Origin: JALNZU01 sp964463695
GTDB taxonomy: Bacteria; Bacteroidota; Bacteroidia; Bacteroidales; F082
Direction of reading: 5' to 3'
DNA length: 64,000 bases
NCBI GenBank assembly: GCA_964463695.1
Contig: CAYXCZ010000005.1
Location: 62,001-126,000 of the forward strand
Shown here: in pieces, positions 55,545 through 63,496 of the stretch
Position numbering within the stretch: position 1 is the stretch's first letter
Layout of the letters: each line of letters starts with the position of its first letter
Notes under the pieces: model-generated
The model's input: only the letters and a program-made list of their open reading frames with translations
Told to the model about the DNA's origin: nothing
Database searches by the model: none
Translations under genes and position numbers: made by a program

Positions 55545-55560
55545 TGGCACGTTAATTGAA
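55545..55560 (+). promoter_or_regulatory. sigma-54-type (-24/-12) promoter candidate
   Basis: TGGCACGttaaTTGAA matches the sigma-54 consensus TGGCACG-N4-TTGCW at every defined position except the C of the -12 GC pair. The spacing is exact. Transcription would start near 55571, leaving a leader of about 16 nt before the zinc-ribbon gene. No TAnnTTTG box exists in this interval, which strengthens the case. Confidence 0.55.
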
Positions 55561-55586
55561 ACAGAAAGAATCAAAGTGAAAGTAAA

Positions 55587-55739
55587 ATGTTTGGCTTAAA
55601 ACTCACACCTGCGGAAAAAAGCAAAATTCAAAAGTATCACAAGTACTTTAAGTGTAACAGGTGTGGGTATATTTCTGTAATTAAAGATGCCGTTTGTCCT
55701 ATTTGTACCAAAGACGGTTTTGCAATTAAATTGAAATAA
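55587..55739 (+). CDS. 50-residue zinc-ribbon protein, function unknown
   Basis: A short complete frame (ATG 55587, TAA 55737-55739). Two knuckles, C23-x2-C26 (FKCNRCGY) and C37-x2-C40 (AVCPICTKDG), are 10 residues apart and should bind one zinc ion in a rubredoxin-like ribbon. The basic N-terminal helix (EKSKIQKYHKYFK) could contact nucleic acid. No signal peptide. The next gene begins 4 bp after the stop, so the two are co-transcribed. The function is unknown. Confidence 0.75.
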   Translation: MFGLKLTPAEKSKIQKYHKYFKCNRCGYISVIKDAVCPICTKDGFAIKLK

Positions 55740-55743
55740 AGAC

Positions 55744-55929
55744 ATGAAGATTAACGAATCGTACACAAAACAGGAACTAAACTCACAAGGATTAGTTGAA
55801 TATCCTGCAAAGGATATCAAAGCAAAAGTTTATTTAAACGGCACAAAAGTTTATTTTTTCGAACTTGATAACAACCATCAAAGTTTCCGCTTGTATTCCA
55901 TCATCAATAAGCGATCATTCTTTCTTTAA
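55744..55929 (+). CDS. 61-residue protein of unknown function
   Basis: 61 residues, cytoplasmic. It is polar at the N-terminus, then predicted beta-rich (IKAKVYLNGTKVYFFELD and SFRLYSIINKRSFFL). No known family is recognised. The 4-bp gap after the zinc-ribbon gene and a strong terminator 50 bp downstream support it as a real second gene of a two-gene operon. It has no cysteine, so it does not bind metal in the same way as its neighbour. Confidence 0.65.
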   Translation: MKINESYTKQELNSQGLVEYPAKDIKAKVYLNGTKVYFFELDNNHQSFRLYSIINKRSFFL

Positions 55930-55980
55930 CCTCTTAGTAGTTTCCCCCATCAGCGGGGAGTAAGTGCAAAGCAGCCCGCC

Positions 55981-56016
55981 AAAAAAACCCGTCACAGCCC
56001 TGTTTCGGGTTTTTTT
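55981..56016 (+). terminator. intrinsic terminator of the small-protein operon
   Basis: AAAAAAACCCG (55981-55991) pairs with CGGGTTTTTTT (56006-56016), ending in a T-run. Confidence 0.8.
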
Positions 56017-56054
56017 ATGAAAATGTCTCACCTAAAAAGATGAGACATTTTCAT
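56017..56054. terminator. long hairpin between the small-protein operon and malQ
   Basis: A 14-bp perfect stem, ATGAAAATGTCTCA (56017-56030) with TGAGACATTTTCAT (56041-56054), and a 10-nt loop. It lies 38 bp past the malQ stop on the minus strand and directly abuts the preceding terminator. It probably ends malQ transcription. Confidence 0.65.
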
Positions 56055-56091
56055 TTGTATCTATTATAAAATCAGAGATTTATATTAGGTA

Positions 56092-58803
56092 TTAATAATC
56101 AGCATCACGACCGGATATGTGCAACATCCCTTTAATCAGCTGATTGAAATCATCTGACTCAAGCAATTCTTCGAGGGTAAGAATCATCCTGTACTGCCAC
56201 TTATTCTCAGGGTCACTGGGTACGTTAATGCGCTCTTTGTCGGTTTGATCCCATCGAAGACTTCCGTCCATTGAAATCAAATCCTGAAGAGGGAAAATTG
56301 TCCACATTGCAGGTGAATGCAGATGTTGGTTTATGATTTCCTGACACACCCATGGCTCAGCAAAATAGGGTACCTGATCATTATGGCCCAGACTATTGTG
56401 ATAAAACCGTTGTGTTTTAGCCTTATCTTCCTCCCACCATCCGCGAATTGTTGACATGTCATGTGTTGATGTAGTGCAAACGCTCAAATAAGGTGCATCA
56501 GCTGGATGAGCAAATTCGACGCGCGGATTTTTTGGCATTCTCTGAATCTCAAGACTAAGTATGTTGAGTGCTTTCATTACCTCGGGAACATTATCAGGAA
56601 CCATCCCAAGATCTTCGCCGCAAACGAGCATATTTGAAGCTGCAACTATGGCAGGCAATTTAGCCATAGCGTGGGATTTCCAGAACTCTTCGTGCCGTTT
56701 ATAAAAGAAATGAATATACAAATCATTGAGAATGTTCTTCTTATACTCTTCCAAATCACGGTATGAATAGGTAAAATGAAATGCAATACGAGGGTGATAG
56801 GAAGGATAATTAGCATATGGATCTTTGATAAATAGCACTTCATTAAGCAATGACATCAACCCATCCCGTATAATAATTTGCTTATCGCCTATCTCTTTGG
56901 TCAGACCCTGTGGAGAAAAATGATTATAGATTTTCCGTTGTGTGTTAAAAGCCGGTTTTAGCTCATACTGATCATAATCAATTTCAACTAGGTAATTTCT
57001 TCTTACCTCATCGGTGTATTCGCCAAAGAAATCGTGAAGAAAATATCCTCTGATATAAGGTTTTACAAAGCGGTCTTCATCAAACCATAAACCCCAATCT
57101 TCAATCTCTGAAGAGGACATTGGTAACCCTGGCTTGAAATAACCTAATAAACCATGCAGTGCATTTTGAGGGATTTCCCAAATCCGAAAAAAGCCCAAAA
57201 TATGATCGATGCGATAGGCGTCAAAATATTTTTCCATCATCACCAATCTTTTGCGCCACCAAGCATACCCATCTTTTGCCATCACATCCCAATTATAGGT
57301 TGGGAAGCCCCAGTTCTGACCCATCATGGCAAAATCATCAGGAGGAGCACCGGCTTGTCCGTCAAGGTTGAAAAGCAAAGGCTCGGTCCAAGCTTCGATA
57401 CTGTTTGGGCTAATACCAATTGGGATATCACCTTTCAGCCCAACACCTTTCGAATGTGCATAGTTCACAACTTCACGCAGTTGTTTATCAAGATGATACT
57501 GTTGAAAATAGTGAACAGCAATATGTTCATGAAATGGTTGTGCAACATCAGTCAATGCTGCAATCTGGTCGGGGTTAAAGGTTGCATAGTCGCCCCATTG
57601 CCTGAAATCGCTGGTTTTAAACTGGTCTCGTAAGTAGCAGAATGCAGCATATGGAACCAACCATTCCTTATTCTCATTGAAGAAAAGCTTGAATTCAGAT
57701 GTCTTGGAAAGCTCATTCCAGTTTTGATCAAAAATAAGTTTAAAATATCGTGCCTTTGCTTTAGTGACCTCTACGTAATCGACATGTGGCTTGGCGTTAA
57801 GCTCCTTTTGCAGTTTATTGAACTCTTTCATGAGCTTTTTATCATTCAATATACCAAGAGCCGGAAGATGCAGATACATTGGATGAAGTGCCATTACTGT
57901 AATTGACTTGTATGGATAAGAGTCAAGCCACGAGTGGGTTGCTACAGTTTCGTTGATAGGCAGAACCTGAATCATTCTAAGACTGGTTTTTTCGCACCAA
58001 TCGACTAATTTCTTTAAATCGTTGAATTCTCCGACACCAAAACTATCCTCGGTTCGCAGGGAGAATACCGGCATTGCCACGCCGGCACCTTTCCACTGAC
58101 CAACAGGATATTTAAAATGTTCGTCATTAATAATGGTAACCGAATTTGGTTCTTGTAAAAAGGCTTGAAACAAAAATCGGTTTTCGCCTTCTTCCCAGGT
58201 TACAACTCTTTGATCTGAAAGCCTGACTATCATATATTTATAGGTGATAGTCCGATTAAAATCCTTTCCATCAACCTCAAACTCCCATTTTGGATAATTT
58301 TGGTTGCTCATGATAACAGGCTTCTGCCAATCGCCTAGAGCTGCAATGCTACCACTTATGGCTATTGCATAACCCACCCCTACTCTTGGGGCAAGCAGGG
58401 TAAAACGCAAGATTTTTCCGGATGTCACCTCAGATTGCTGGGAAGTTATCTCAGCAGGCTTCATGATTACTTCAGTGAACACTTTTGTGAGCATCACCCT
58501 TTCCGGATCAATCACCGGATGGAAATAATCTTTAACAACAATTTTTGCATATGTGGAAGTTAAAAGCGAACGATTATCCCCTCCTTCCCATGTTGTAAAA
58601 CCATTTGCATCCCTGATCACATATTTGTATTCAAAGAATGCAGCATCAGGACCATCAATTTCAACTGACCACTCATCATTACCTATGTAATTCATAGCAA
58701 CAATTTGGTCAATGTCCCAGCTACCGAGACATGGATCTGATCCTGATACATAGGCAATTTGGCCCCAATTGCTCTTATATTGCAGGTTAAACAGTAATTT
58801 CAT
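56092..58803 (-). CDS. malQ: 4-alpha-glucanotransferase with two N-terminal CBM20 domains
   Basis: GH77 enzyme that moves maltosyl or longer alpha-1,4-glucan segments between chains in glycogen/maltodextrin metabolism. The 903 residues comprise two starch-binding CBM20-like domains (about 1-110 and 125-240; each with LGSWD or LGDWQ and a W-E-G-G/E-N motif) and the GH77 domain. Visible catalytic-site features are IPIGISPNSIEAW, PPDDFAMMGQNWGFPTYNW, the nucleophile Asp in AYRIDHILGFFRIW (about 540), the acid/base Glu in CGEDLGMVP (about 720) and the third Asp in STHDMSTIRGWW. This is the two-CBM form common in Bacteroidota and plants. Cytoplasmic, monocistronic. Confidence 0.94.
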   Translation of the reverse strand: MKLLFNLQYKSNWGQIAYVSGSDPCLGSWDIDQIVAMNYIGNDEWSVEIDGPDAAFFEYKYVIRDANGFTTWEGGDNRSLLTSTYAKIVVKDYFHPVIDPERVMLTKVFTEVIMKPAEITSQQSEVTSGKILRFTLLAPRVGVGYAIAISGSIAALGDWQKPVIMSNQNYPKWEFEVDGKDFNRTITYKYMIVRLSDQRVVTWEEGENRFLFQAFLQEPNSVTIINDEHFKYPVGQWKGAGVAMPVFSLRTEDSFGVGEFNDLKKLVDWCEKTSLRMIQVLPINETVATHSWLDSYPYKSITVMALHPMYLHLPALGILNDKKLMKEFNKLQKELNAKPHVDYVEVTKAKARYFKLIFDQNWNELSKTSEFKLFFNENKEWLVPYAAFCYLRDQFKTSDFRQWGDYATFNPDQIAALTDVAQPFHEHIAVHYFQQYHLDKQLREVVNYAHSKGVGLKGDIPIGISPNSIEAWTEPLLFNLDGQAGAPPDDFAMMGQNWGFPTYNWDVMAKDGYAWWRKRLVMMEKYFDAYRIDHILGFFRIWEIPQNALHGLLGYFKPGLPMSSSEIEDWGLWFDEDRFVKPYIRGYFLHDFFGEYTDEVRRNYLVEIDYDQYELKPAFNTQRKIYNHFSPQGLTKEIGDKQIIIRDGLMSLLNEVLFIKDPYANYPSYHPRIAFHFTYSYRDLEEYKKNILNDLYIHFFYKRHEEFWKSHAMAKLPAIVAASNMLVCGEDLGMVPDNVPEVMKALNILSLEIQRMPKNPRVEFAHPADAPYLSVCTTSTHDMSTIRGWWEEDKAKTQRFYHNSLGHNDQVPYFAEPWVCQEIINQHLHSPAMWTIFPLQDLISMDGSLRWDQTDKERINVPSDPENKWQYRMILTLEELLESDDFNQLIKGMLHISGRDADY

Positions 58804-58947
58804 AACGTTTCTTTTGGGTTAGTGATAAATAGCATGTAAATTTCGCCAATTTTGATATGAAGTGCAAGTAAAATGAAAAATAATTATGCAAAACGTTAAG
58901 ATCACGATTGCAATAAATTTTAGATGGTTACATTACCATATTTTTTA

Positions 58948-59550
58948 TTATAACTCCGGTTCAGAGGTTCCCTTTAGAAGAAGTTCGAGTGCCAGATCGG
59001 CCTGCATGTTAGCAACAATTCCAACCCTTGGTGCCAATGGTGGAAGTTCGAAATCAATCTCTGATTGCGAATCTCCGCAAACAAAAATATTCTCTGTCCA
59101 TTTGATCCGTTTCAATAATTCAAATTTGCCAAATCCAGCCATGCCATTTCCAACAATCAAAGGGATATTTGGCAACTCATTTATGAACGTTTCCACAATC
59201 ATTGCTTTTGCGTCGGCAGAGTCAAATGCCTCAATAACAAGATCGCAGCCATTAAACACCTGTTGAATCGTATGTGATTCTAATTTTATATTATGAATAA
59301 TAATTTCTAATTCAGGTCGAATCGCATGCAAATTCGCAGCAAGAGCATTCACTTTCTTTTCACCAATTTGATGGAAAAAGTAAAATTGTCTGTTCAGATT
59401 TGATTCAACCACATGATCAAAATCGGCTATTACAAGTTGCCCAATTCCTGTTCGAGCCAAGGCAACAGCCGCATTTGACCCCAATCCACCGCATCCTGCA
59501 ATACCAACTTTTTTGTGTGCTAATACATCCTTAATTGTTTCAAAATTCAT
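58948..59550 (-). CDS. thiF: short ThiF-family adenylyltransferase
   Basis: E1-like enzyme that adenylates the C-terminal Gly of a ubiquitin-fold sulfur carrier (ThiS or MoaD type). 200 residues, the short ThiF family-2 form found in anaerobes. It has the nucleotide loop GIAGCGGLGSNAAVALARTG (about 16-35), IADFDHVVESNLNRQFYF (about 41-58) and late FVCGDSQSEI. It lacks the zinc C-x2-C pairs of full-length MoeB. No thiS, thiG or thiH is nearby; instead it is divergent to an aldehyde oxidoreductase gene that needs a pyranopterin cofactor, whose synthesis also requires such an enzyme. Confidence 0.85.
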   Translation of the reverse strand: MNFETIKDVLAHKKVGIAGCGGLGSNAAVALARTGIGQLVIADFDHVVESNLNRQFYFFHQIGEKKVNALAANLHAIRPELEIIIHNIKLESHTIQQVFNGCDLVIEAFDSADAKAMIVETFINELPNIPLIVGNGMAGFGKFELLKRIKWTENIFVCGDSQSEIDFELPPLAPRVGIVANMQADLALELLLKGTSEPEL

Positions 59551-59570
59551 AATTCTGCAAATTGTCGCAA

Positions 59571-59578
59571 CAAAGTTA
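59571..59578 (-). promoter_or_regulatory. -7 box of thiF
   Basis: The minus strand reads TAACTTTG, an exact match 20 bp before the ATG; a TTTG lies 17 bp further upstream (59596-59599). Confidence 0.5.
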
Positions 59579-59729
59579 ACAAATGAAGTTTACTTCAAAT
59601 TTATAATCTTTCTAAATACACTATCTAAACCAAACACAGGCAACTCATTAAGCAAAAAGTGTACGATATGCAAAAAATTGCATATTGCTATCAATGAATC
59701 ATTTAGCATACTATTACAAAAGAAAAAAG

Positions 59730-59737
59730 TATTTTTG
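59730..59737 (+). promoter_or_regulatory. -7 box of the second AOR gene
   Basis: TATTTTTG, exact consensus, 34 bp before the ATG at 59772. No clear -33 element was found. Confidence 0.5.
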
Positions 59738-59771
59738 TGAAAATAATAACAAAACTTTAAGATAAGAATAT

Positions 59772-61931
59772 ATGGAATTAACCGAAATTCTGAAAAGCCA
59801 CAAAACCTTAGTGAGCTGGCCATTTGAGTGGGTTGCTCTGGATAAGGGTTATACTGACAGGACACTTTATGTCAACTTGTCGAAAAATGAAATAATGGCA
59901 AAAACAGTCCCCCAATTGATGAAAGAGAAATTTATTGGTGGTAGAGGATATGGGTTGAAATTATTGTGGGACGCTACAAAACCTGACACAAAATGGGACG
60001 ATCCCAAAAATGAAATAATCATTGCTTCAGGCCCAATTGCCGGAATTACACAATATTCAGGTACAGGCAAGTCGATTTGTGTAAGTATTTCACCACAAAC
60101 AAATTCAGTGATGGACAGTAATGTTGGTGGATATTTTGGCCCATTTCTTAAATTTTCTGGTTTTGATGCAATTGAACTTCAGGGTAAAGCTGATCGGGAT
60201 GTCATCATTTTTATTGATGGTGTTAACCATAAAATAGAGATAATTGAGGCTCCGCTGGAACCTGTTGACAGTCATGAACTCGCAGAAATGCTTACTGAAA
60301 TGTTTGCAGATGAGGAAAAAGACAAAAAAAATGTTGCTGTAGTTTCGGCTGGTACTGCAGCTGACTATTCTCTTATTGGCATGTTAAATTTCAGTTTTTA
60401 TGATTCCAAGCGTAAAAAAGTTCGACTGAAACAAGCTGGTAGAGGTGGGATCGGAACAGTTTTCAGAAATAAACACATCAAGGCATTAGTTGCAAAAGTT
60501 CCAGGCGTGAAAGGCAATCTAAACAATGTCGTAGATTTAAAACCGATCATGGAACGCGGACAACGTTTCAATCGTGAGATGCGCGAACTGGATGATAGTC
60601 AAGCCGAAATGCGCACCAAGGGAACAGCACACTTAACCAATGTAATGAACGATTATGATCTTCTACCCGTTCATAATTTCAAATTTGGCAGTCACCCCGA
60701 AGCTATAAAAATACATGGAGAGGTTTGGAAATCTAAATTCACCCAAGGCATTCCTGATGGGTGCTGGATTGGTTGCAACATGGCCTGCGCCAAAGGTATT
60801 GATGATTACAAATTACGAACCGGACCATATAAAGATCAGGTTGTTATTGTTGATGGTCCTGAATATGAAACAACATCATCATTAGGATCGATTGCAGGAA
60901 TTTTCAATCCTGACTTCACAATTGAGGCCAACTTTTATTGCGACACATATGGAATCTGTACCATCACTTGGGGAACAATCCTGGGCTTTTTGATGGAATG
61001 TTATGAAAACGGTATTTTAAATGAAGAACGCACAGAGGGATTGAAGCTTAGCTTTGGAAATGCTGATGCAGCAATGGATCTTCTTCATCAACTGGGCCGT
61101 GGCGAAGGATTTGGAATAATCGCAGGTAAAGGCGTTAGAAAACTCAAAGAATTGTTTGCCGAAAAAGGTTGGGGCGATGCCAAATTTATGCAGGATATCG
61201 GCATGGAAAATAAAGGGCTTGAGTATTCACAATATGTTAGTAAAGAATCTCTTGCACAACAAGGTGGTTATGCAATGACCAATAAAGGTCCACAACATGA
61301 TGAAGCCTGGCTGATTTTCATGGATATGGTTAACAATCAAATCCCTACGTTTGAAGCAAAAGCTGAGGCATTGCATTACTTTCCAATGTTTAGAACCTGG
61401 TTTGGTCTTGTAGGTTTGTGCAAACTTCCATGGAATGATGTTGAACCAGAAAACAATCACGAAACAAGCGAACCTGCCAAAGTTCCGGAACATGTTGACA
61501 ACTATGTCACAATTTACAAAGCTGTGACGGGAAAAGAATTTGATAAGCATGAAATGATTCGCATGTCGGAAAGGGTATATAACTTTCAACGAATTTTCAA
61601 TCTTCGAAGAGGTTATGGTATTCGCAAATATGATGCTCAGCCATACCGTGCCGCTGGACCAGTAACCGCTGAAGAATATCTCTCACGTGCCGAACGCTAT
61701 GACAAACAGCTTCTGGAGCTTGTTGGTTACGACCCGGCTGGTAAATCAGTGGAAGAAAAAATGGCTAAGATGCGTGAATACCGCGAGAACCGTTACGAAC
61801 AGCTATTGGATGCTGTTTATAAACGTCGCGGCTGGACAAAAAATGGTGTGCCAAAGATTTCCCATCTGAAAGATCTGGGCATGGATTTACCTGAACTTAT
61901 CGAGTTAGTTACTCCTTATCAGGAAGATTAA
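59772..61931 (+). CDS. aldehyde ferredoxin oxidoreductase family protein, divergent (AOR 2)
   Basis: 719-residue tungsten/molybdenum oxidoreductase, about 120 residues longer than AOR 1. The N-terminal AOR domain is clear (FIGGRGYGLKLLWD; NVGGYFGPFLKFSGFD, about 115-130). Cluster ligands are C331-x3-C335-x3-C339 (CWIGCNMAC) and C550, so the first spacing is x3 rather than the usual x2. One DxxG pterin motif is kept (DTYGIC), but the second reads GLVGLC without Asp, and the KGxE...DPRG region is replaced by KGLEYSQY and later KGPQHDEAW. It is thus a separate clade whose substrate I cannot name. No ferredoxin gene adjoins it; thiF is divergent. A terminator follows. Confidence 0.88.
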   Translation: MELTEILKSHKTLVSWPFEWVALDKGYTDRTLYVNLSKNEIMAKTVPQLMKEKFIGGRGYGLKLLWDATKPDTKWDDPKNEIIIASGPIAGITQYSGTGKSICVSISPQTNSVMDSNVGGYFGPFLKFSGFDAIELQGKADRDVIIFIDGVNHKIEIIEAPLEPVDSHELAEMLTEMFADEEKDKKNVAVVSAGTAADYSLIGMLNFSFYDSKRKKVRLKQAGRGGIGTVFRNKHIKALVAKVPGVKGNLNNVVDLKPIMERGQRFNREMRELDDSQAEMRTKGTAHLTNVMNDYDLLPVHNFKFGSHPEAIKIHGEVWKSKFTQGIPDGCWIGCNMACAKGIDDYKLRTGPYKDQVVIVDGPEYETTSSLGSIAGIFNPDFTIEANFYCDTYGICTITWGTILGFLMECYENGILNEERTEGLKLSFGNADAAMDLLHQLGRGEGFGIIAGKGVRKLKELFAEKGWGDAKFMQDIGMENKGLEYSQYVSKESLAQQGGYAMTNKGPQHDEAWLIFMDMVNNQIPTFEAKAEALHYFPMFRTWFGLVGLCKLPWNDVEPENNHETSEPAKVPEHVDNYVTIYKAVTGKEFDKHEMIRMSERVYNFQRIFNLRRGYGIRKYDAQPYRAAGPVTAEEYLSRAERYDKQLLELVGYDPAGKSVEEKMAKMREYRENRYEQLLDAVYKRRGWTKNGVPKISHLKDLGMDLPELIELVTPYQED

Positions 61932-61950
61932 TAGTACGAAACCTACCGAA

Positions 61951-61980
61951 AGCTGTTATCATTTGATAGCAGCTTTTTTT
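61951..61980 (+). terminator. intrinsic terminator of the second AOR gene
   Basis: AGCTGTTATC (61951-61960) pairs with GATAGCAGCT (61965-61974) with one G-U pair, followed by a run of T. Confidence 0.85.
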
Positions 61981-62134
61981 TCGTTATAAGGTTGCGTTGG
62001 CGAATCGAAAGCCTACATAATTATTTATTATAACGTTGAATATCAATAGTTAAACATATTTAAATTTTAGTCAACTTTAAACTCAATAACGAACGCTATT
62101 TTTCAGTTAAGAATCGATTTCTGATTAAATATGT

Positions 62135-62148
62135 CTAAACCGTTTTAG
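62135..62148. promoter_or_regulatory. LacI-type operator candidate
   Basis: CTAAACCGTTTTAG is a 14-bp palindrome with one mismatch and the central CG characteristic of LacI/GalR-family operators. It ends 9 bp before the -7 box of the LacI-type gene, so it overlaps the core promoter and suggests autoregulation. Confidence 0.55.
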
Positions 62149-62157
62149 CAAAAACTT

Positions 62158-62165
62158 TACCTTTG
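62158..62165 (+). promoter_or_regulatory. -7 box of the LacI-family gene
   Basis: TACCTTTG, exact consensus, 16 bp before the ATG. Confidence 0.55.
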
Positions 62166-62181
62166 CCTTAAGATTATCGTC

Positions 62182-63222
62182 ATGACAAAGAAAACCTCCC
62201 TTGCAGACATAGCACTTAGCCTGGGTGTATCTAAAACCCTGGTTTCTTTGGTTATTAACAACAAAGCAACAGAGCATGGAATAAGTGCTGAAACACAACT
62301 CAAAGTAAAAGAAAAAATAAAGGAATTGAATTTTCAGCCAAACGTGTTGGCGCAAGGTTTTCGTACTGGCAAAACCAAAACAATAGGACTGATTGTTAGT
62401 GATATATCAAATATTTTCTATGCACGTATTGCTCGAAATATCGAAGATTATGCATGGCACAAAGGCTACAGTGTAGTAATATGTAGTTCAGATGAAGATC
62501 CAAATAAAGAAGAAGAACAGATTAAGCTTTTGCTAAACAGAAAAGTTGACGGATTAATTATTTCATCCTCGCAGGATAAGGCAGATTCTTTTAATCTGCT
62601 CAATGAAACTGAAGTACCACATGTTTTAATCGACCGTTGCTTCAGTGAGATGAAATCACCTCATGTAACGGTAGATAATTATGGAGGTGCAAGAATGGCA
62701 GCACGTCATCTGCTTTCGCAGGGAATGAAAAATTTTGCAATTATTTCAATTTCGCCTGAGCACATCTCGACTATAAGTGACCGATTAGATGGGTTTCAAT
62801 CAGCACTCAAAGAAGTTGGTTGCGTCATTCCTGAATCCTGGAATATTAAAGCTCCTTTCGATAAGATGGAAAGTGTTATTAATGAGTCTATTATAAAAAT
62901 GTACCAGACCGGAAAAATGCCTGAAGCCATCTTCACATTAAATAACAATCTTACATCAACCTGTCTTAAATATCTTCGAAAATTATCGATCAAAGTACCT
63001 GATGAAGTAGCTCTTATTGGTTTTGATGATTTGAAATATTTTGAATATACCCAACCATCTATATCGGCTATTGAGCAGCCCATTGACAGAATTTGCGAAC
63101 GTGCTTTTGACCTGCTCTACAAGCAACTCACAAAACAGGAAATCCCTTCAGAAGAAAGATCGGTAATTTTACCAGTGGATATCATAATCAGAGAATCGTC
63201 AGTTAAATCGAAGGAGGTTTGA
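62182..63222 (+). CDS. LacI-family transcriptional regulator
   Basis: 346 residues: an N-terminal helix-turn-helix (TSLADIALSLGVSKTLVSLVINN, about 5-27) and hinge helix (FQPNVLAQGFRTGKT, about 52-66), then a periplasmic-binding-protein-like effector domain (TIGLIVSDISNIFYARI onward; VALIGFDDLKYFEYTQPSISAIEQP near 275-300). Length is normal. It would bind a sugar or sugar phosphate. A matching palindrome overlaps its own promoter, and part of that palindrome recurs upstream of the next gene, the fructose-bisphosphate aldolase, making glycolytic or sugar control plausible but unproven. Confidence 0.92.
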   Translation: MTKKTSLADIALSLGVSKTLVSLVINNKATEHGISAETQLKVKEKIKELNFQPNVLAQGFRTGKTKTIGLIVSDISNIFYARIARNIEDYAWHKGYSVVICSSDEDPNKEEEQIKLLLNRKVDGLIISSSQDKADSFNLLNETEVPHVLIDRCFSEMKSPHVTVDNYGGARMAARHLLSQGMKNFAIISISPEHISTISDRLDGFQSALKEVGCVIPESWNIKAPFDKMESVINESIIKMYQTGKMPEAIFTLNNNLTSTCLKYLRKLSIKVPDEVALIGFDDLKYFEYTQPSISAIEQPIDRICERAFDLLYKQLTKQEIPSEERSVILPVDIIIRESSVKSKEV

Positions 63223-63408
63223 CTGAAAAAGAGCAATGTTTAGAGTGTAATGCATTTTCAAAAAACGATTGTATAAAATTTAAAATGCTTCCAAAATCAG
63301 ATGCTTCGGTGCTTAATTACCTTCTAAAAATCAACCTGTTTTAGCAAAATAACTGATCATATAAATTTGAGTTTTACAATAATTCGTTTTTAACTCAATA
63401 GCTTTTTG

Positions 63409-63416
63409 TACCTTTG
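63409..63416 (+). promoter_or_regulatory. -7 box of the aldolase gene
   Basis: TACCTTTG, exact consensus, giving a leader of about 75 nt before the ATG at 63497. Confidence 0.55.
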
Positions 63417-63496
63417 CGCCGCTTAACCGGCACTCCAGCCTCTGGAACGCCAATTACATTTAAATCTATAGTTAATTAACTAAATTTCATAAACTT

